Positions 57,914 through 64,000 of a stretch of 64,000 bases of DNA are shown in pieces. The position numbers were made by a program, and so were the translations under genes. How positions within the stretch are numbered: position 1 is the first letter of the stretch; each line of letters starts with the position of its first letter. Below the pieces are notes generated by a model. That model was not told the DNA's origin. It saw only the letters and a program-made list of their open reading frames with translations, and made no database searches. The stretch comes from Thalassia testudinum (taxonomy: Eukaryota; Streptophyta; Magnoliopsida; Alismatales; Hydrocharitaceae), in NCBI GenBank assembly GCA_037157565.1, contig JAZHRO010000046.1:19690501-19754500 (forward strand), read 5' to 3'.

Positions 57914-58992
57914 TGAGGAAAAATTTTGAAATCGGGACTAAGGTCGAAAAATTCACTTCTGGTACAATGGGATTTAATCTTTAACAAACTAAGGATGAGG
58001 ATTTGGATCTGATCATTAGAATTCCAGGGTCTATTTTAGACTAGATCAGATATCCTTCTCTAAAATTCCACCTGAACTCATGATAGTTCAGGTGACTTGA
58101 TCCTATTTTGTAATATGGAAAGTATTTGACTTAGTTTTTGACTCAAAAACTTGCGGTTCTCGAGAGACTTCTTGTGTCAATTTTCACTCACAAGCTAACA
58201 TTTAAAAACAACTAAAAATTTGAAGAACTCGTTTGGATTTAGTAAAAGTCTGAATCAGGTCATTGGTTTGAGTTCCCACCGTCGAGAAGAAGGAAAATAC
58301 CTTCTTTGAGGACGCGATGTTAACATGTTACCGCCTCGGCGCTGCTCTATATCTGTATTTCATATCTTTAGATGGAGCATTAAAGCGCATTTCAGCAGCT
58401 CAAGTGTCTTGGACGGTGCTCTACTTATAGCGTCGGAGCAAGAGCTTGAGTTTGCTTGGAGCGCCCCTTTTCACCGCATCGTGTTTTGGGGTTGTGAGCT
58501 CCTGGGTGGTGTCATGGACAGTGCTATCCCGAAGTACTGGCGCCAGAGCCCCCTCGAGGAATGGTAATGGGAATGATGATACCGACACATCTGTTGTAAG
58601 ACTAAGCTAAAAATAAGCATGGGGGAGGAAAAAAAAAAAAATAATAATAATAATAACACGTCCTTATTAAGGTTGGCTTTTCACAAGCACCGACACCAGG
58701 TTTTAAAGGAATTTGCAAGTTGCGAATCAGATTCACGAGCCAGAAAAATCCTAAAAACAAACATTTCAAGTCATCTGAATTAACAAGGGGTTAATTTGTG
58801 AATTTTCTGAGGATATATTGACCCGTTCTATCTAATTTTTGGTCCAAAAACAAATCCTGATGTTTATCTTCAACAAATCCCGTATCTCCTGTGTTTTAAT
58901 CTACCAAGGTCCCTTAATCTCTTTTTCTCCTCAAAAGTCAAAAAAATTAGATTTCCCAAAAATTCCGTTTTCCAAAAAAAAAAAATTAATGT
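57578..58992 (+). other. Non-coding tail of the complete element
   Basis: 1.4 kb with no envelope-like ORF (longest open stretch 80 codons, no signal or membrane pattern of note). The box GCATGAGGACATGG...AAGCATGGGGGGG is at 57728-57764. AAGCATGGGGG recurs at 58615-58625 and again at the functional tract 59017-59027. Confidence 0.7.
57862..57910 (+). repeat. (AT)n microsatellite
   Basis: About 24 AT units after an A run, within the non-coding tail. Confidence 0.95.
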
Positions 58993-59029
58993 TTTGCTAA
59001 GAGATTAGCAAATGATAAGCATGGGGGTG
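58993..59029 (+). promoter_or_regulatory. Hairpin and polypurine tract of the complete element
   Basis: 58993-59012: TTTGCTAA / TTAGCAAA, perfect 8-bp stem with a GAGA (GNRA-type) loop. Then the tract AAGCATGGGGGTG runs to the LTR at 59030. Position and stem match those of A, J and G. Confidence 0.75.
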
Positions 59030-61272
59030 TGATAAACACCAGTTTATCATCATTTTTATGCTTTAAAACTAACCTAGCTCTTAGGATTTTACTCCGCAAA
59101 CGGGTTTTTGGGCTGCATTTAGGCATAAATTAGGATAGGCATGCATTGCATTTTTTATTATTGTTTTAATGTGTTTTTGTGAGTGTTAGGGATGTACAGA
59201 TTCACAGATCCCTAAAACCCTAGCACTCAAGAAGGCAATTGGTGAAGGAGAAGCCCAGACTAGTTGGAACCCAGCTTGATCCAGCTCACCATAGTTGGAA
59301 CCTAGCTTACTTGAACTAGGGTTAGCTCATCCCAGCTCCATTCAGCTAATCTCAGCTGGATGGCAGCTCAAGAGAGTTCACCTTAGCTCACCCTAGCTCA
59401 AGTCAGCTCAGATCCAGCTCAACTTAGCTGAGTCTAGCTCATCTCAGCTCCCACTAGTTCACAGGGAGCTCTAGCTAGCTCAGCTGAGTTGACAGGAGTT
59501 CACCCCAGCTCAGATCCAGCTACATCCAGCTCCCCTCAACTCCAGCCAGCTGAAGAAGAATTCATCTCAGCTCAGGAAGCTCAAGTCCAGCTCCCGGGGA
59601 TTCATCTTAGCTCATCTCAGTTGAGCTAAGCTACCTTAGCTGCCTCAACCAGCTTGATTCTCCCCGATAGCACCAGACCTAGCTCACCTTAGCTCATTTT
59701 GGTAGAAGCTAGCTCACTTTAGCTTGGGTTAGCAACTAGCAAAGAACTAGCAAGCTAAGCCAGCTAGAGTAGCCCCATGCCAGCCTCTTCAGCAGCAGCC
59801 AGCTCCAGCTCCAGCTCCAGACTTCTTCTCCTCAGCTCCCTCCTCCAAACCTTAGCTCCAACACCTTCTCCTCTACTCCTCCATTAGCTAAGCTAGCTTA
59901 GCTTAGCTTAGCTTAGCTATGCTCCAACTTCCTTGGCTTGTACTACCCCAAAAACCCACCTACCAACTCTACCCAACTAGCTCCACCTAAGCTCCACATA
60001 AGCTAACCTACTTGGCACCAACCTAACGTACCCACCACCTCCAAAAGACACCTAAAATTGGCGCCAAAAACTACCCATAACCACCCCTTAATGGCGCCAC
60101 TTTTCCCTCCAAAATCCCCCCCTCATCTCCACCACACAATCCTCCTTGAATCCATCTCCACCATCCACCTAACCCTCCTTCTAGAAGACCCCATGTTGGC
60201 GCCAACATGGGGGTGTCTCTCCACCACCAAAAGACACCAACACCACCATAACCACCCCCTTTAACACCCCTTGAGGTGGCGCCAACTAACCCTAGCCATA
60301 GGATCACCAACCACCCTCATCCTTCCATCCTAGCCCTCCATTTCAAGGGGTACCTTAACCCCCCATCCTACCCTATAAAAAGACCACTACCCACCACCAT
60401 TGAAGCCATCCTTGGCTAGCCATTTCACTCTCATATTCCACCAAGAATCCCACGTCCAAAAGAGAAGAAGATTAAGGGGATATTCTGTCCCCTTGGTGCC
60501 TTCCCCTCTTCCCTTCTCTCTTGGGTCACGCCAGCCAAAGGAGAAGCCAGGCAAGGAAGATCTTGGAGGAGATCTTGAAGGTGGTCACGCCACCTTGGAG
60601 GAGTTTTAAGGGTGGTGCACGCCCACCCCTTTGGAGAGAGCATTAAAGGTGGTAGCTTCCACCTTGGAGGAGCTCTCAAGGAAGGAGAAGAAGGAGGCCC
60701 TCTTTTCAAGCCAACGAGCAGCTAGGCTTGGAGCAAGAAGACAACCTTCTTCACCATTGTTACAAGAGGATTTGTGTTTCTTTTCTTGCTTTTAAATTGT
60801 TCAATTCTAGTAGAAGCTTTCCTCTACTTGTCCTTGAAAAGAACACTCATTCTACTCAATCAAAAATTGCCTTCTTTTAAGCTTTTTATTGCAGTTGTTT
60901 GTTTTGGTTCTAGCACTTATTTCACCTCTTCTTCCTAATTACCCTAGGCCTACACTTGCCTAGAGTGAGCTTAGGAAGAAGATATTTCTATCTTTTAGAT
61001 TTTTAATCATTTGTAGGTGTTAGTTCTTTTCGCTACAATCTGCCGTTTGCCCTCGTCTTTTCAAAATACAAAAAAATTACATATTGAAAAATATTAAAAA
61101 GAAAGTTGAGATTGTATTCCAAGCAAGAGAATCATTATTGCAATTTTTGCCTCCTTGGACGACCCTAGATACTCCCCTATCTAGGATATAAATTTTAAAA
61201 GCGAAAGCGGATTCGCGTGTTACAACGACGTAAAAAAAACTGCTTTTACAAATCACGCGTATTTCGCCATCA
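59030..61272 (+). repeat. 3' LTR of the complete element
   Basis: 2243 bp, same length as the 5' LTR. ORFs at 60058-60709 repeat those of the 5' LTR and are not genes. It ends GCCATCA, followed by AGATG. Confidence 0.95.
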
Positions 61273-61277
61273 AGATG

Positions 61278-61974
61278 CAAGAGGACGTCGTGTTGAGGAA
61301 AGCTTCGGTGTGGCTTTGGAATTGAGGTGAGAAGACAGAGATGATCTGCTACCGGAATGGAGGTGGGAGGATGGGTCCAAGGTGACCTATGAAGGGGGAT
61401 GGGAAGTTCTGGGAATATTTGTTGAGGCAGAGGTTTGCTACACTAATAGAAGCCTTGGGAGCTTGAGAACAAGCTCTAATGGAGTGTTGGTAGGCTTGAT
61501 AGAGCTTGGGAGTAGGTGGGAGTAGAGTAGGTAGAGATGGCTTGGAAGGGAGGGGGTGTAGGTTCTTTTATAGTGGAGGAGATGAGGTAGAAATAGGTAT
61601 GGGACCATTAGTGACATTCAGGCCATCGCTGGAAGCATTGCTGTAGGCAGCTCATGCCCTCTCACGCCCAAAGCTGGCCTTGTTGGCACGCGAAGAATTA
61701 GCGACGACTGTAAGTGTTGCTGTAAGTCCAGCTCATGCGTCGCTGTAAATCTAGCTCACGCATATCTGGAGTTGTGCTCCCCCTCCTTGCTGCGTGTGCG
61801 TGCCCACACGGTGGCGCTACACTGTGCTGCACTGTGCGCATGCGCGCCTATGCGCGCACACGTGCACTCGCGCTGCTGCACGCATGCGGTGGTGTATGCG
61901 AGCGTTGGGCGGCATGGGCTACTATAGAGGTCGGATTGAGTCGATTTTCATGCCGTTAGGCTACGATCGTTGAC
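61278..61974 (-). repeat. Family C LTR, right part
   Basis: Continues 47542-47961. It is homologous to 41590-42170 (CTTTTATAGTGGAGGA, GGTCGGATTGAGTCGATTTT, GCCGTTAGGCTACGATCGT) and is cut at 61974 by a second insertion. Confidence 0.75.
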
Positions 61975-64000
61975 TGATAGCGAAAATACGCGGTTTGTTA
62001 ATTAGGTCATTGTAACGCGTAAATCCGCTTTCGCTCTTAAATTTATAATCCTAGATAGGGAAGTATCTAGGGTCGTCCAAGGAGGCAATATGGTTGCAAA
62101 ATTGATTCTCTTGCTTGGAATATATCTCAACTTTCTTTTTTGGTAATTTTCAATATACCATTTTTTTTTATTTTTGAACTAAGGCAACATGCGAACTGAT
62201 GGCGGGAAAAGTGTTTACACTTACAATTAAGTAAACAACTGTAAAGTAGCAAGTAGAGCCTCTCCCTAAGCTCACTCTAGGCAAGTGGAGACCTAGAATA
62301 ATTAGGGAGAGGAAGTGAAGAATGCTGAAAATAAGCAAATAGAAATGCAAACAAGATATGCGAAGAAGGCAACTAGATAATTGATAAAGTGTTTAACAAA
62401 AATGCCTAGTAGAGGAATGCTTCTACTACTAGATAATTGAAGTAAAAGAAAACGCAAATCCTCTAAATAGATGGTGAAGAAGAGGGCTTCTTGCTCCAAG
62501 GTTGGTGGCTCCCAAGCTTGAAAAGAATCCTTCAACTCCTTCCTTGCAGAACTCCGCCAAGGTGATGACCTCCAAGGCAAGCCCTAAGGGGGCATGCCCT
62601 AAGTTTCTCTCCAAGGGTGGACGTCCACCCTAAGCTTTTCTCCTTTTCCTGGCCGTCCTCCTTGAAGTGGGAGAGTCCTCTTCCTTGGCGTGGCTCAAGT
62701 TGAAGAGAGTGGGGAGAAGAAGGCACCAAAGGGGCTGGTGATGTGCCCCTTTAATCTCCTTCTCTACTCCTTCTTCCTGGCCGTAGGTATAGGTGGATGT
62801 AGGTAGAAAATACACTAAGGGAGGATGCCCAAAAATGGTGGTAGGTGGTGGCTTTTTATAGAATAGGAGGGGGGCTATGGTGACCTTTGAAATGGATGGC
62901 CAAGATGAGTTGATGGAGGTGGTTGGAGATCCCATGGCCAAGGAGAGTTGGCGCCACCTTAAAGGGCACCAAGGGGTAGTTATGGGTGTTGACACCCTTT
63001 GGTGTTGGCGCCAAAATGGGCATTCTAGAAGGTCATTAGGTGGGGCCACCTTAAGGTTCTAGAAGGGGGGGTATGTGGATGGCTAGGATGGCTTATGTGG
63101 GTAGGTGTAGGGTGGATTAATGGGCTGAAAGTGGTGCCAATATAGAGGTCGTTAGGGGTGGTTTTTGGCGCCAACTTGAAGTTTCTTTTGGTGGAGATAA
63201 TGGGGTGAAGGGATGGCTAGGAGGTGGCGCCAACTTAAGTAGGGTAGCTAGCTTAGGTAGGCTTGAGTTGATGGAGCTAGCTAGGGTTGATTTTTAAGGT
63301 AATGGATGGCCAAGGAGCTGGTTGTTGGCTAAGCTAAACTAAGATAAGATAAGCTAAGCTAGCTTAGCTAATGGAGGAGTAGAGGAGAAGGTGTTGGAGC
63401 TAGGGTTTGGAGGGAGGAGCTGAGGAGGAGAAGTCTAGAGCTGGAGCTGGAGCTGGCTGCTGCTGAAGAGGCTGGCATGGGGCTACTCTAGCTGGCTTAG
63501 CTTGCTAGTTCTTTGCTAGTTGCTAAGCCAAGCTAAAGTGAGCTAGCTTCTACCAAAATAAGCTGAGGTGAGCTAGGTCTGGTGCTCCCGGGGAGAATCA
63601 AGCTGGTTGAGGCAGCTAAGGTAGCTTAGCTCAACTGAGTTGAGCTAAGCTGAGTCCCCGGGAGCTGGACTTGAGCTTCCTGAGCTGGGATGAGTTCTTC
63701 TTCAGCTGGCAGGAGCTGAGTGGAGCTGGATGTAGCTGGATCTGAGCTGGGGTGAACTCCTGTCAACTTAGCTGAGCTAGCTAGAGCTCCCTGTGGACTA
63801 GTGGGAGCTGAGATGAGCTAGACTCAGCTAAGTTGAGCTGGATCTGAGCTGACTTGAGCTAGGGTGAGCTAAGGTGAACTCTCTTGAGCTGCCATCCAGC
63901 TGAGATTAGCTGAATGGAGCTGGGATGAGCTAACCCTAGTTCAAGTAAGCTAGGTTCCAGCTGCGGTGAGCTGGATCAAGCTGAGGTGAGCTGGATCAAG
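61975..64000 (-). repeat. Diverged LTR of the AGCT-rich family, minus strand
   Basis: Plus-strand start TGATAGCGAAAATACGCG is the diverged reverse of the complete element's LTR end. Homology continues through the ATCTAGGG...CGTCCAAGGAGGCA block, a minus-strand TATAAAAAG box (62852-62860), four TGGCGCCA-type sites (62949-63230) and the AGCT array, to the window end. No primer site lies to its left, so it is a 3' LTR or a solo LTR. TTGAC (61970-61974) is the expected left duplication. Confidence 0.85.

Larger units (their letters stand above)
47962..61272 (+). mobile_element. Complete Athila-like LTR retrotransposon (13,311 bp)
   Basis: Two 2243-bp LTRs with TG...CA ends, perfect 5-bp duplication AGATG, perfect tRNA-Asp primer site, leader, gag, protease, RT, RNase H, integrase in one frame, non-coding tail, hairpin and polypurine tract. 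The LTRs differ at about seven positions and have no length difference, so insertion is recent. The gag-pol frame has three stop codons but no frameshift. An 83-nt extra segment, an inverted copy of the LTR end, separates LTR and primer site. It sits inside a family C LTR. Confidence 0.95.

Noticed and set aside
57578..59029. Envelope gene in the complete element
   Set aside because: Some Athila elements have one, but here no ORF above 80 codons and no signal peptide or membrane pattern is seen.

Overview
This window is plant nuclear DNA made almost entirely of nested LTR retrotransposons. Every recognisable protein domain belongs to the Athila-like branch of plant Ty3/gypsy elements: a gag domain, the protease motif LLDLGAS, reverse transcriptase with FLDGYSGYNQ and FMDD, RNase H, and an HHCC-DDE integrase. 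Five primer-binding sites match the 3' end of tRNA-Asp to differing degrees. I found no host gene, rRNA, tRNA gene or CRISPR array. The organism is a flowering plant; the sequence does not let me name it.

Layout. 1-9507: element A on the minus strand, without a recognisable pol, whose right-hand LTR is split by a complete 2.7-kb solo LTR (5165-7864, duplication GGTCG). 9508-10176: fragment of LTR family C. 10177-13727: two pol fragments of one family, head-on, forming an inverted repeat with arms of about 1.69 kb. 12030-19812: decayed Athila-like element B2 (minus) with pol, gag with a zinc knuckle, primer site and one LTR, lying in the leader of another minus element K (LTR 20610-22455). 22456-27560: LTR fragments of families T, C and E, and a scrap of gag. 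27561-29062: 3' tail of minus element J. 29063-38354: decayed minus element G. 38380-42976: family E LTR sequence with a solo family C LTR (41038-42518, duplication AAAGG). 42980-45893: plus-strand element with an unknown acidic ORF. 45850-47541: plus-strand gag remnant cut by a family C LTR, which itself received two later insertions.

47962-61272 is the one structurally complete element: 13,311 bp, two 2243-bp LTRs differing at about seven positions, target duplication AGATG on both sides, and one continuous gag-pol frame broken only by three in-frame stop codons. From 61975 to the end is a diverged LTR of the same type on the minus strand.

Most notable structure: (1) a 79-bp almost perfect fold-back of the LTR end between the 5' LTR and the primer site of the complete element; (2) a short hairpin just upstream of the 3' polypurine tract that recurs in four different elements; (3) a GAGGACAT...GCATGGGG box in the tail of the same four elements; (4) a recurring TATTTGGTGG decamer in the non-coding 3' internal regions; (5) clusters of GACGTC and TTGGCGCCAA palindromes in LTRs; (6) an LTR-gag junction in head-to-head orientation present twice. 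Alignments were done by eye, so boundaries without a stated duplication are approximate.
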